Shown here piece by piece: positions 1 through 8,012 of a stretch of 64,000 nt of DNA. This DNA comes from PNNG01 sp964577055 (lineage in GTDB: Bacteria; Bacteroidota; Bacteroidia; UBA7662). The notes under the pieces are model-generated. The model ran no database searches, was not told the origin of the DNA, and was given only the letters and a program-made list of their open reading frames with translations. The stretch covers positions 186,001 through 250,000 of the forward strand of contig CAZNWC010000002.1 in the NCBI GenBank assembly GCA_964577055.1, given 5' to 3'. Both the position numbers and the translations under genes were made by a program. Numbering within the stretch: position 1 is the first letter of the stretch; each line of letters opens with the position of its first letter.

Positions 1-51
1 TGGAACTTTGCGCTACCAATACATTGTAAGATAAATAGCATAATTTTGAAT

Positions 52-990
52 ATGTCACAACCAGAACACGTTAAATGCCTGATCATTGGTTCAGGCCCGG
101 CAGGTTACACTGCGGCCATTTATGCGGCAAGAGCCGGCTTAAACCCTGTGCTTTACGAAGGCATGCAGCCCGGTGGTCAGTTAACCATCACCACAGAAGT
201 TGAAAATTACCCAGGGTATCCCGAAGGAACGCATGGCCCCAAGATGATGGAAGATTTCAGGGCACAAGCCGTACGGATGGGTGCAGATTGTCGATACGGC
301 ATGGTGACAAGTGTAGATTTTGGGGGGCATCCACACAAGGCGGTGGTAGACATGGAAAAAGAAGTTACCGCAGATGCAGTTATCATTGCAACTGGTGCCT
401 CTGCCAAATGGCTGGGATTGCCTTCTGAAAAACGTTTGAATGGTTTTGGCGTATCAGCCTGTGCTGTATGCGACGGCTTCTTTTTCAGAAATCAAACCGT
501 TGCCATTGTAGGAGGTGGAGATACAGCAGCTGAAGAGGCAACCTATTTGGCCAAACTTTGTAAAAAGGTGTATATGATTGTGCGCCGTGATGAATTGCGC
601 GCATCAAAGGCCATGCAAGAGCGGGTTTTCAGAACCGAAAACATTGAGATGTTGTGGAATCATGAGACCGAAGAAATTTTAGGCGAACAAGGTGTTACCG
701 GCGTTCGCTTGTTGAATAACAAAACCGGCGAACACAAAGAACTCGAAATACAGGGTTTCTTTGTAGCCATTGGCCACCAACCCAATACAGATCTTTTCAA
801 GTCGTACCTTGATCTTGACGAGACAGGATACATTTTAACCGTTCCCGGCACTTCGAAAACCAATATTCCAGGTGTTTTTGCAGCCGGTGATGCCCAAGAT
901 AAAATTTATCGACAAGCCGTTACGGCAGCGGGTTCAGGTTGTATGGCCGCCCTCGACGCTGAACGCTGGTTAGGCGAACATGGTTTGTAG
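52..990 (+). CDS. trxB: Thioredoxin reductase
   Basis: A 312-aa NADPH-dependent flavoenzyme that reduces thioredoxin in the cytoplasm. The N-terminal FAD-binding motif GSGPAG lies near residues 14-19, the redox-active pair is C137-A-V-C140 followed by DG, and a second dinucleotide motif GGGDTAAEE (NADPH) follows. The C-terminal FAD motif is GVFAAGDAQD. The length matches the roughly 310-320 aa low-molecular-weight bacterial TrxB family. The ATG at 52 is chosen because family members begin a few residues before the first beta strand; the in-frame TTG at 46 is unlikely. It is monocistronic here, with a strong terminator directly downstream. Confidence 0.96.
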   Translation: MSQPEHVKCLIIGSGPAGYTAAIYAARAGLNPVLYEGMQPGGQLTITTEVENYPGYPEGTHGPKMMEDFRAQAVRMGADCRYGMVTSVDFGGHPHKAVVDMEKEVTADAVIIATGASAKWLGLPSEKRLNGFGVSACAVCDGFFFRNQTVAIVGGGDTAAEEATYLAKLCKKVYMIVRRDELRASKAMQERVFRTENIEMLWNHETEEILGEQGVTGVRLLNNKTGEHKELEIQGFFVAIGHQPNTDLFKSYLDLDETGYILTVPGTSKTNIPGVFAAGDAQDKIYRQAVTAAGSGCMAALDAERWLGEHGL

Positions 991-1011
991 GTTTTAAGCA
1001 ACAGTAATTCA

Positions 1012-1039
1012 GCCGCCTTTTGACAAGGCGGCTTTTTTT
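1012..1039 (+). terminator. Rho-independent terminator of trxB
   Basis: Perfect 8-bp stem GCCGCCTT/AAGGCGGC with a 5-nt loop, followed by a run of T, starting 22 nt after the trxB stop. Confidence 0.93.
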
Positions 1040-1054
1040 ATGCGCCAAAAACAT

Positions 1055-1084
1055 TTGGCAAGTAAAGAACATTCTGTACTTTCG
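1055..1084 (+). promoter_or_regulatory. Probable sigma-A promoter of the HxlR gene
   Basis: TTG at 1055-1057, a 19-nt spacer, then TACTTTCG at 1077-1084. This is one base off the Bacteroidota -7 consensus TAnnTTTG. The ATG of the regulator is 35 nt further on. Confidence 0.5.
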
Positions 1085-1119
1085 AAGTCGAAAATATATT
1101 AGATTTCAAATAGTAACCA

Positions 1120-1539
1120 ATGGAAGCTGTTAAGAATAAAGCAGAAAAGAATAGTAGCATGCCCGGAATTGATGCCACTTTGGAAATGGTCGGAGGGAAG
1201 TGGAAAATTCAGATTCTATGGTGTCTTAAATCAAAACCAAAAAGATTTAGTGAAATCAAAGAAGATGTAGCCGGCATCACACAAAAAATGCTGACACAGC
1301 AGCTCAAGGAGTTTGTGCGCGATGGAATTGCCACCCGAAAGTCGTATCCTGAAATTCCACCTAGGGTAGAATACAAGTTAACTGATTATGGCAAGAGCCT
1401 TATTCCTGTGTTAGAAGCCTTGAACAAATGGGGTGAAATGCACTTGGCCAAGAAGCTGGGGATAGAACCAAATATGAGTACTCCCAAATCTAAAAAACAA
1501 AATACACCCCCAGCACAGCAACAACTAGGGTTGTTTTGA
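1120..1539 (+). CDS. HxlR/MarR-like winged-helix transcriptional regulator
   Basis: A 139-aa DNA-binding protein of the HxlR family. The family core runs from GKWKIQILW (about residue 26) through the recognition helix region TQKMLTQQLKEF and the wing RVEYKLTDYGKSL. HxlR proteins often sense redox or electrophilic signals and usually act on a neighbouring gene. No cysteine is placed at the usual HypR-like N-terminal position, so the signal cannot be guessed. The C-terminal 25 residues are a low-complexity K/Q/P tail ending in QQQLGLF. The gene is convergent with, and directly abuts, the FAD oxidoreductase at 1540, and follows trxB after its terminator. Its targets are unknown. Confidence 0.88.
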   Translation: MEAVKNKAEKNSSMPGIDATLEMVGGKWKIQILWCLKSKPKRFSEIKEDVAGITQKMLTQQLKEFVRDGIATRKSYPEIPPRVEYKLTDYGKSLIPVLEALNKWGEMHLAKKLGIEPNMSTPKSKKQNTPPAQQQLGLF

Positions 1540-2679
1540 TTATTTAAGGAGCTTTAATGCTGCCCGTGCAGCTTGTTTCCCCATGGCAGGCCCCAAAAGG
1601 GTGCCCATGCCATTCATTCCAGCCGCCACAACAATGCCTGTTTGATGTATGTGAAGGGCAGGGGTTTTGTCCTGACGAAAGCCCATGATACCTGCCCAAC
1701 GATGCGTGATGGAAACTGATTCATTTGGAATAAGCGTCTTCAAAAGTTGATCTAGTTGGTTTTGAATACTGGTGTTTAATGCAGCTTCATCTGTTTGCTC
1801 AGTTTCAAAATCCATGTTCCGCAATCCGCCTAATAGGAGGCGATTGCCCACATTTCTGAAATACACAAAGCCTTTGTTCATGTGAAAATTACCATGAAAG
1901 GCGAGTTTTTTGATGGGTGCTGTTACCAATACCTGTGCACGCTGGGGCAGAACCTTTTCTTCGGGTAGGAGCTCACTTACAAATGCATTGTTCGCCAAAA
2001 TGAACTGTCGGGTTTCAATCTGTTTTCCTACACTATCCTGAAGCACATATTTATCTCCCGACTTCGTCCATGCCTGAATGGCATTGCCGGCATGAAACAC
2101 GCCTCCGAGATTCATGAATTTCCGCGTCAAGGCTACTATCGCTGCCGTTGGGTGAATTTGGCCTTCTTGTTTGAATTTGATTGCACGAAAATGCGCACTG
2201 GCGTGAATATGTTGTTTGTGCGTGTAATAGTCGGTCAATCCAGTACCTTTTTCAAACAACGCATTTAGTTTCGGAAGAGCAGCATCAACAATTTCGTCGA
2301 TTTCGTGGGATGCATGGCTATCGAACAACTCGTAACCATTACACTTGCGATAAATGCCTTTGTTGCCCGCCAAATGTTGCAATAAGCAGGCATATCCAAG
2401 ACTTTTTTGTTGTAAAAGCTCAGCTACTGCGGTTTCTCCATGTTGCGCTATGTCGGCAAGTATTTCGGTTGGACTTCCAAAACACATAAAACCTGCATTT
2501 CGGGAACTGGCCATGGTACCATGCGTCTGTGATTCAAATATGCCAATTTTCAACTTTGGTTTGCTGAGTAGGAGTTCTATACCTGCAATCAAGCCAGTAA
2601 ATCCACCACCTACAATAACCACATCAAAGAAGGGGTAATAATGGTCGGTTTGCCAAAAGCTCTCAATTCTATTATACAT
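1540..2679 (-). CDS. FAD-dependent oxidoreductase, D-amino acid oxidase/PuuB-like family
   Basis: A 379-aa flavoprotein of the DAO (glycine/D-amino acid oxidase) superfamily. The FAD-binding motif VVIVGGGFTGLIAGIEL lies near residues 20-36 and is preceded by the ESFWQTD segment that resembles gamma-glutamylputrescine oxidases. The C-terminal MGFRQDKTPALH and GMNGMGTLLGPAMGK segments fit the family's flavin-contacting end. It probably oxidises a secondary amine or amino acid; the substrate cannot be read from sequence. The ATG at 2679 is preferred to the upstream in-frame non-ATG start. It lies downstream of the ompH-like gene but is separated from it by a terminator, so it probably has its own promoter. 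Its stop codon abuts the HxlR stop. Confidence 0.85.
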   Translation of the reverse strand: MYNRIESFWQTDHYYPFFDVVIVGGGFTGLIAGIELLLSKPKLKIGIFESQTHGTMASSRNAGFMCFGSPTEILADIAQHGETAVAELLQQKSLGYACLLQHLAGNKGIYRKCNGYELFDSHASHEIDEIVDAALPKLNALFEKGTGLTDYYTHKQHIHASAHFRAIKFKQEGQIHPTAAIVALTRKFMNLGGVFHAGNAIQAWTKSGDKYVLQDSVGKQIETRQFILANNAFVSELLPEEKVLPQRAQVLVTAPIKKLAFHGNFHMNKGFVYFRNVGNRLLLGGLRNMDFETEQTDEAALNTSIQNQLDQLLKTLIPNESVSITHRWAGIMGFRQDKTPALHIHQTGIVVAAGMNGMGTLLGPAMGKQAARAALKLLK

Positions 2680-2693
2680 AATATAAATTATCA

Positions 2694-2720
2694 AAATAAA
2701 AGAAAGCCGGAAATCCGGCT
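2694..2720 (-). terminator. Terminator of the ompH-like gene
   Basis: Read on the minus strand: stem AGCCGGA/TCCGGCT followed by a T-rich tail (TTCTTTTATTTT), 8 nt beyond the ompH-like stop codon. Confidence 0.75.
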
Positions 2721-2727
2721 CCTTAGA

Positions 2728-3414
2728 CTATTTCTTCTTGCTGGCTTGTTCTGCTGCGTATTCTCTATTCAGATCGGCAATCACCCGAGCTGTAATGTCG
2801 TGTGTTTGATTGCCATAAACAACGTTACTCCCGTAATGATACGATAGCACATAATCGTAGCCTTCTTGCTTGCTCAATCGCTTGAAATACGACTGCACTT
2901 TTTGTCTCAAAATTTTGTCGAGCTTTTCTTCTTCATCTGCCAACTCCTTCGACAAATTTTCACGAAGCATCATGATGTTTTGTTGTTTCCGCATCAAGCC
3001 TTGTTCCAACATGGCCAATTGTTCCTGACTCATGCCTTGTGCTCTTTTTTGGGCATCTGCATACTCTAATTCTAATTTTCGTGCTTCCGACTCCAACTCT
3101 TGTTCTGATCGACGCGCTTTGGCCTCCATGCTGGCACGCAGTTTTTTGTAGTAATCAAATCTTGTAAGAATACTATCTGCATTCACATAAACAATGCGTA
3201 AACCAAATCCGGCTTGCCCCAAATTTGCTGTATCAGCCTCATTGTAAACCGGAAATCCTGCAGATTCGCTCATCGAATTTTCCGTATCCACTGCTTCCAA
3301 GTCGCTTTCGCCAGCAGCTGAATGAGATTGATTTTTCCCAAGTACAAGGAAAAACAGAATGGCAATGGCTGTCATACTGATGCCATGCAAAACATAGTGT
3401 ATTTTGGTATTCAT
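2728..3414 (-). CDS. OmpH/Skp-family periplasmic protein
   Basis: A 228-aa envelope protein. A single hydrophobic segment (about residues 8-25) is a membrane anchor or uncleaved signal. It is followed by an acidic linker, then the Skp/OmpH core: a short beta start (RIVYVNADSILTRFDYYKK), a long charged coiled coil (about residues 85-180, rich in E, K, Q and R) and a C-terminal strand region VVYGNQTHDIT. Skp-like proteins chaperone outer membrane proteins in the periplasm. Bacteroidota carry several paralogues, so this is not necessarily the main Skp. It starts 5 nt after the carboxylase gene and is probably co-transcribed with it, an unusual pairing. Confidence 0.85.
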   Translation of the reverse strand: MNTKIHYVLHGISMTAIAILFFLVLGKNQSHSAAGESDLEAVDTENSMSESAGFPVYNEADTANLGQAGFGLRIVYVNADSILTRFDYYKKLRASMEAKARRSEQELESEARKLELEYADAQKRAQGMSQEQLAMLEQGLMRKQQNIMMLRENLSKELADEEEKLDKILRQKVQSYFKRLSKQEGYDYVLSYHYGSNVVYGNQTHDITARVIADLNREYAAEQASKKK

Positions 3415-3419
3415 CTTCT

Positions 3420-4961
3420 TTACAATGGAATGTTGCCATGCTTTTTACGTGGCAGGGTTACGGCTTTGTTCTGAATCATTTGGAACGCACGGATGAGCTT
3501 TTTACGGGTTTCCTCAGGTCGAATAACTTCATCCACAAATCCCCGTGCAGCAGCCTTGTACGGATTGGCAAACATTTCAGTGTATTCATCCACTTTTAAC
3601 TGCAGTTTTTGCTCTGGATTATCTGCCTTGGAAATTTCGTTTTTGAAAATGATTTCGGTTGCACCTTTTGAGCCCATCACAGCAATTTCGGCCGTTGGCC
3701 AGGCAAAGTTCATATCGGCCCCAATGTGCTTGCTGTTCATTACGTCATACGCACCACCATAGGCTTTGCGGGTAATCACTGTGATCCGAGGCACGGTAGC
3801 TTCGCTGAAAGCATAAAGCAGCTTGGCACCATTGGTAATAATGCCATTCCACTCCTGGTCGGTACCAGGCAAAAAGCCGGGGACATCTTCAAACACTAGC
3901 AAAGGGATGTTGAAAGAATCACAAAAACGTACGAACCGGGCTGCTTTCTTCGATGCATTGATATCGAGCACCCCTGCCAAAGAAGCAGGTTGATTGGCCA
4001 CAATGCCGATGCTGCGGCCAGCCAAATGCGCAAAACCAACCACAATGTTTTCTGCAAAATCTTTTTGGATTTCCATAAAAGACTCCGCATCCACAACTTC
4101 CTCAATCACCTCACGCATGTCATAAGGCTGGTTGGGATTATCGGGTACCATGTTGGCGAGTTTTTCACGCAACTCCTCACCTTGCATTTCGTAAGGATAT
4201 ACCGGCGCTATTTCTTCACAATTTTGGGGCACATAACGCATCATGCGCTTGATGCCTTCTAAACAAGCGACCTCATTCGCGTAGGTCAAGTGCGTAACGC
4301 CCGATTTGGTAGCATGCGTTTCGGCACCTCCTAGCTGTTCTGATGTAACATCCTCGTGGGTAACGGTTTTTACTACGTTTGGACCCGTAACAAACATATA
4401 GCTGCTCTTCTCTACCATGCAGATAAAATCGGTCATGGCTGGGCTGTACACCGCACCACCCGCGCATGGCCCCATAATGGCGCTGATTTGGGGCACTACA
4501 CCCGATGCCTGCACATTGCGGTAAAAAATATCGGCATACCCTGCCAAAGACACCACTCCTTCTTGGATGCGTGCACCGCCTGAATCATTCAATCCGATTA
4601 CAGGCACACCATTGCGCATGGCCAAGTCCATGATTTTGCAGATTTTCTCGGCATGGGTTTCGCTCAGGGAGCCACCGAAAACAGTAAAATCTTGTGAAAA
4701 AACATACACCGGACGCCCATGGATGGTGCCATAGCCGGTCACAACACCGTCGCCGAGGTACACTTCCTTGTCGAGCCCAAAATCATGTGAACGGTGCGTC
4801 ACCAACATGCCTATTTCTTCGAATGAACCGGCGTCTAACAGCAAATCGATGCGTTCACGGGCTGTAAGTTTGCCTTTGCTGTGTTGTGAATCTATGCGTT
4901 TTTGTCCACCCCCGAGCAGGGCTTCGGCCCGTTTGGCCTCTAATTGTTCTACTTTGTTCAT
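3420..4961 (-). CDS. Acyl-CoA carboxylase, carboxyltransferase (beta) subunit, propionyl-CoA type
   Basis: A 513-aa biotin-dependent carboxyltransferase. It transfers CO2 from carboxybiotin to an acyl-CoA, most likely propionyl-CoA to methylmalonyl-CoA. Hallmarks are GKLTARERIDLLLD near the N terminus, the first oxyanion region NDSGGARIQEG, GPCAGGAVYSPA, and in the C-terminal half VPGFLPGTDQE and TRKAYGGAYDVM. These match PccB-type subunits rather than AccD or methylcrotonyl-CoA carboxylase. No biotin carboxylase or biotin carrier subunit is in the window. The ATG at 4961 gives the family N terminus; the 27 extra in-frame codons upstream do not look coding. It is divergent from paaN and leads the ompH-like gene. 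Confidence 0.93.
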   Translation of the reverse strand: MNKVEQLEAKRAEALLGGGQKRIDSQHSKGKLTARERIDLLLDAGSFEEIGMLVTHRSHDFGLDKEVYLGDGVVTGYGTIHGRPVYVFSQDFTVFGGSLSETHAEKICKIMDLAMRNGVPVIGLNDSGGARIQEGVVSLAGYADIFYRNVQASGVVPQISAIMGPCAGGAVYSPAMTDFICMVEKSSYMFVTGPNVVKTVTHEDVTSEQLGGAETHATKSGVTHLTYANEVACLEGIKRMMRYVPQNCEEIAPVYPYEMQGEELREKLANMVPDNPNQPYDMREVIEEVVDAESFMEIQKDFAENIVVGFAHLAGRSIGIVANQPASLAGVLDINASKKAARFVRFCDSFNIPLLVFEDVPGFLPGTDQEWNGIITNGAKLLYAFSEATVPRITVITRKAYGGAYDVMNSKHIGADMNFAWPTAEIAVMGSKGATEIIFKNEISKADNPEQKLQLKVDEYTEMFANPYKAAARGFVDEVIRPEETRKKLIRAFQMIQNKAVTLPRKKHGNIPL

Positions 4962-5080
4962 GCTCCAATAATGTGTGAGCGAAGTTAAGGCAAAAAACAT
5001 GGAAATGTTCCAGATGCTGGCGTCCATGGGCAGGAATAACAAGCCTTAATCGCTATTTTAGCGCTTCCAAAATTTGACCC

Positions 5081-6739
5081 ATGTCATTGTTCGAAAAACA
5101 CCAGGGCGCCATCGAGCGAGCCATACAAGCCAACCGCGAGCGTGTTTTCTACGCCCACTATCCCGAAAATCCCAAAGCTTACGGTGAAGAAGCGCCAGCT
5201 GCCGGACTCCATGCTTTTCAAGTAAGCATGAATACCGATTTTTCGGAATTGCTGCAGCAACAACCTATTCGCTTTGAAGGCGAAGAAGTGTCGCCTTATT
5301 TGCAAACAGGTTTGGGCATCCGTTACCCGGTTTTTGCAGATAAAGTTGTGGTGGTGCGCGCCAAAGAAGCCATGAAACAATGGCGCAAGGTAGATGTGCA
5401 AACCCGTGCAGGTATTTTGGTTGAAAGCTTAGAGCGCATGCAGCGCCGTTTCTTCGAAATTGCGCATGCGACCCAGCACACGACTGGCCAATCGTTCATG
5501 ATGTCGTTCCAGGCCAGTGGCCCGCATGCCGCCGACCGCGCGCTTGAGGCGATCGCCATGGGTTACGAGGAGTTGACGCGTTTTCCACAAGAAGTTGTTT
5601 GGGACAAGCCCATGGGCAAGTTCAACATTCAATTGCGCAAAACATGGCGCGCTGTTCCCAAGGGCGTATCGCTTGTGATTGGCTGCTCAACCTTCCCCAC
5701 CTGGAACACCGTACCTGGCATGTACGCCAGCTTGATCACGGGTAATACCGTTATTGTGAAGCCTCACCCCAAGGCTGTACTACCGATTGCCATTGTGATT
5801 GCAGAATTGCAAAAGGTTTTGGCTGAAAATGGCATGGATCCTAATATTTGCCAATTGGCTGTTGATAGCACCAAATTCCCAATTGCCAAAGAATTTGTAG
5901 CGCACCCCGATGTAAAGCTCATCGACTACACCGGCAATTCGGTGTTTGGCAACTGGCTCGAAGCCCAACAGATTTTAGGCAAGGAAGTATTTACTGAAAA
6001 AGCTGGTGTGAATCCAGTGGTAATTGAATCAGTAAACGATTTGAAAGCGGTGGCAGATAACCTGGCGTTCTCCCTCAGTTTATACGCTGGTCAAATGTGC
6101 ACGGCACCTCAAAATTTCTTCATTCCAGCCAGTGGCATTTCAACCACCGAGGGACATAAATCATATGAAGAAGTTGTAGCGGCTCTTGTGAGTGCCATTG
6201 AAGGCATTGCCAGCCATCCCAAGATGGCACCTGGAGTGTTGGCTGCTTTGCAAAACGACCAAACGGCCGACCGCATCAAGCAAGTAGGAGATTCGGGCAA
6301 AAGGGTATTGGTAAGCTCTCATGGTTTTGCCAACGAAGAATTTGCAGAAGCCCGCACCGCTTCCCCCCTCCTGCTCGAAGTGGATGCAAACGATAAAGCC
6401 ACTTACGAAAAAGAACTGTTTGGCCCTATTGGCATTGTAATCAAAACCAAAGATGCTGCCGAAGCCTTGCAGTTAGCAACAGAGCTGGTGGCCAGTCATG
6501 GTGCCATTTCTTGTGGGGTATACAGCACCGATACTACTTTCTGCGAACAGGCTGCTGATGTCTTTGCGGAAGTATTTGTGCCGGTTTCGTTCAACCTTAC
6601 TGGCTCCATTTACCTGAACCAGCATGCGGCCTTCTCCGATTTCCACGTTACCGGTGGCAATGCTGCCGGCAATGCAAGTTTTGCCGATCCCAACTTCATT
6701 AACCGCAGGTTTGTGTGGGTGGGACAGCGTTACGCATAA
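5081..6739 (+). CDS. paaN: Phenylacetic acid degradation protein PaaN (aldehyde dehydrogenase type)
   Basis: A 552-aa aldehyde dehydrogenase-fold enzyme of the PaaN group. In the phenylacetyl-CoA pathway this enzyme oxidises the ring-opened semialdehyde. The cofactor-binding region is around TGNTVIVKPHPKAVLP, and the catalytic cysteine lies in YAGQMCTAPQN. The C-terminal MaoC-like hydratase domain present in E. coli PaaZ is absent, as in the 550-aa PaaN group. The ATG at 5081 gives the family N terminus MSLFEKHQGAIERAI. It is transcribed away from the carboxylase gene. paaE follows 129 nt later, but a strong terminator and a -7 element lie between, so the two may be separate units. Confidence 0.9.
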   Translation: MSLFEKHQGAIERAIQANRERVFYAHYPENPKAYGEEAPAAGLHAFQVSMNTDFSELLQQQPIRFEGEEVSPYLQTGLGIRYPVFADKVVVVRAKEAMKQWRKVDVQTRAGILVESLERMQRRFFEIAHATQHTTGQSFMMSFQASGPHAADRALEAIAMGYEELTRFPQEVVWDKPMGKFNIQLRKTWRAVPKGVSLVIGCSTFPTWNTVPGMYASLITGNTVIVKPHPKAVLPIAIVIAELQKVLAENGMDPNICQLAVDSTKFPIAKEFVAHPDVKLIDYTGNSVFGNWLEAQQILGKEVFTEKAGVNPVVIESVNDLKAVADNLAFSLSLYAGQMCTAPQNFFIPASGISTTEGHKSYEEVVAALVSAIEGIASHPKMAPGVLAALQNDQTADRIKQVGDSGKRVLVSSHGFANEEFAEARTASPLLLEVDANDKATYEKELFGPIGIVIKTKDAAEALQLATELVASHGAISCGVYSTDTTFCEQAADVFAEVFVPVSFNLTGSIYLNQHAAFSDFHVTGGNAAGNASFADPNFINRRFVWVGQRYA

Positions 6740-6755
6740 ATGAAAAAATGCTATT

Positions 6756-6786
6756 AAAGCCGGGATTCGCTCCCGGCTTTTTTATT
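6756..6786 (+). terminator. Terminator of paaN
   Basis: Perfect 10-bp stem AAAGCCGGGA/TCCCGGCTTT with a 5-nt loop, continuing into T residues, 17 nt after the paaN stop. Confidence 0.93.
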
Positions 6787-6844
6787 TCCCCTTCAATTCG
6801 CTCCAAAGAGTAGTTCGGCACAAACAACCTTGCGACCACTGCGT

Positions 6845-6852
6845 TATCTTTG
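6845..6852 (+). promoter_or_regulatory. Sigma-A -7 element upstream of paaE
   Basis: TATCTTTG matches the Bacteroidota -7 consensus TAnnTTTG and lies 16 nt before the paaE ATG. No well-spaced TTG (-33) is seen. Its position inside the upstream in-frame extension argues for the ATG at 6869. Confidence 0.6.
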
Positions 6853-6868
6853 CGGTCTAATTGAAAAC

Positions 6869-7936
6869 ATGCATACCATCAAGCTCAAAGTCGATACCAT
6901 CGTACGGGAAACCCCCGATGCAGTTGCCATTTATTTCAGGGACGAAAAAGGTGAAATTGCCCATTTTTGGCCCGGTCAATTTCTGACCCTGGTGATGCAA
7001 TTGGATGGCAAGTCGGCACGTCGTTCTTACTCTATTTGCACTGCTCCTGCCGTTTTGCCTATGATTGGCATTTGCGTAAAGCGGGTGGCCGGTGGCTTGG
7101 TATCAAACTATTTGGTTGATAAACTGCAGGAGGGCGACGTACTGGAAGTGCTTGAGCCCTATGGCAGCTTTACCTTGAATTACAAAATGGCACAATTGCC
7201 GACCCTCGTCCTCATAGGTGCAGGCAGTGGCATTACGCCTTTGATGTCGATCATCAAATCGGTAATCGATAAGCCCGAAGCACCCAAAGTGCATTTGTTC
7301 TATGGTAACCGCAACGAGGGCAGCATCATCTTTAAAGAACAGCTTGAAAAGCTGATGGACAAATACCCTGGTAAACTGGAAGTTACCCACTTGCTCAGTC
7401 AGCCATCATCAAGCTATGCAGGTGTAAAGGGCCGTATTGAAGCCGGTATTATTCAAGCCTTGTGTAGCGAGAAGCAACTTTTTGCTGATGCTTCGGCGAA
7501 CTACTATATCTGCGGTCCCGATGGCATGATGCACGCTGTGCTGGGCTTGCTCGACAGTCAAGGAATTCCAGCTGAGCGCGTGCACAAAGAAAGTTTCTTT
7601 TTAGCCCACAAAGCCGAACCAGCAGTTGAAACGCCTGCAGCCGGTGGTGGAGATGGCACACACCAAATCAAGATCAAGCTCGATGGGCAGCTACACGACC
7701 TAACTGTAAAGCCGGGCAAATACATTCTCGAAACCGCTTTGGAGCATGGCCTTGATCTGCCTTATGCCTGCACCATGGGTGTTTGTGGCATGTGCCGTGC
7801 GGTTAAAGTGCAAGGAGAAATGCTCATCGAAGAGCAAGAAGCCATTTCGGAGAGTGAAATTGAAGAAGGAGCTTGTTTGACTTGCGTGAGTAAGCCGTTG
7901 AGCAACGATTTGGTAATTGATTACGACGCGAGGTAA
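6869..7936 (+). CDS. paaE: PaaE-like ferredoxin reductase (phenylacetyl-CoA epoxidase reductase)
   Basis: A 355-aa two-module reductase. The N-terminal ferredoxin-NADP reductase-like half has the flavin motif RSYSIC and the nucleotide motifs GAGSGITPLMS and YICGPDGMM. The C-terminal plant-type [2Fe-2S] domain has C-x4-C-x2-C (CTMGVCGMC) and a distal cysteine in GACLTC. This layout is typical of PaaE, which passes electrons from NADPH to the PaaA oxygenase subunit, and also of related class IA-like oxygenase reductases. The paaABCD genes are not in this window; the neighbouring paaN supports the phenylacetate assignment. A CoA-thioester or hydroxylase reductase of another pathway remains possible. 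Confidence 0.85.
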   Translation: MHTIKLKVDTIVRETPDAVAIYFRDEKGEIAHFWPGQFLTLVMQLDGKSARRSYSICTAPAVLPMIGICVKRVAGGLVSNYLVDKLQEGDVLEVLEPYGSFTLNYKMAQLPTLVLIGAGSGITPLMSIIKSVIDKPEAPKVHLFYGNRNEGSIIFKEQLEKLMDKYPGKLEVTHLLSQPSSSYAGVKGRIEAGIIQALCSEKQLFADASANYYICGPDGMMHAVLGLLDSQGIPAERVHKESFFLAHKAEPAVETPAAGGGDGTHQIKIKLDGQLHDLTVKPGKYILETALEHGLDLPYACTMGVCGMCRAVKVQGEMLIEEQEAISESEIEEGACLTCVSKPLSNDLVIDYDAR

Positions 7937-7971
7937 GGTTTGTATTCTACCACTTATTGGTCATAAAACTG

Positions 7972-7997
7972 AAAAGCGCCGAAGTGGCGCTTTTTTG
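7972..7997. terminator. Bidirectional terminator between paaE and nspC
   Basis: Stem AAAAGCGCC/GGCGCTTTT with loop GAAGT. T runs follow on both strands, so it can serve paaE (plus) and the carboxynorspermidine decarboxylase gene (minus). Confidence 0.88.
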
Positions 7998-8012
7998 TTT
8001 TTATTTAGGTTA

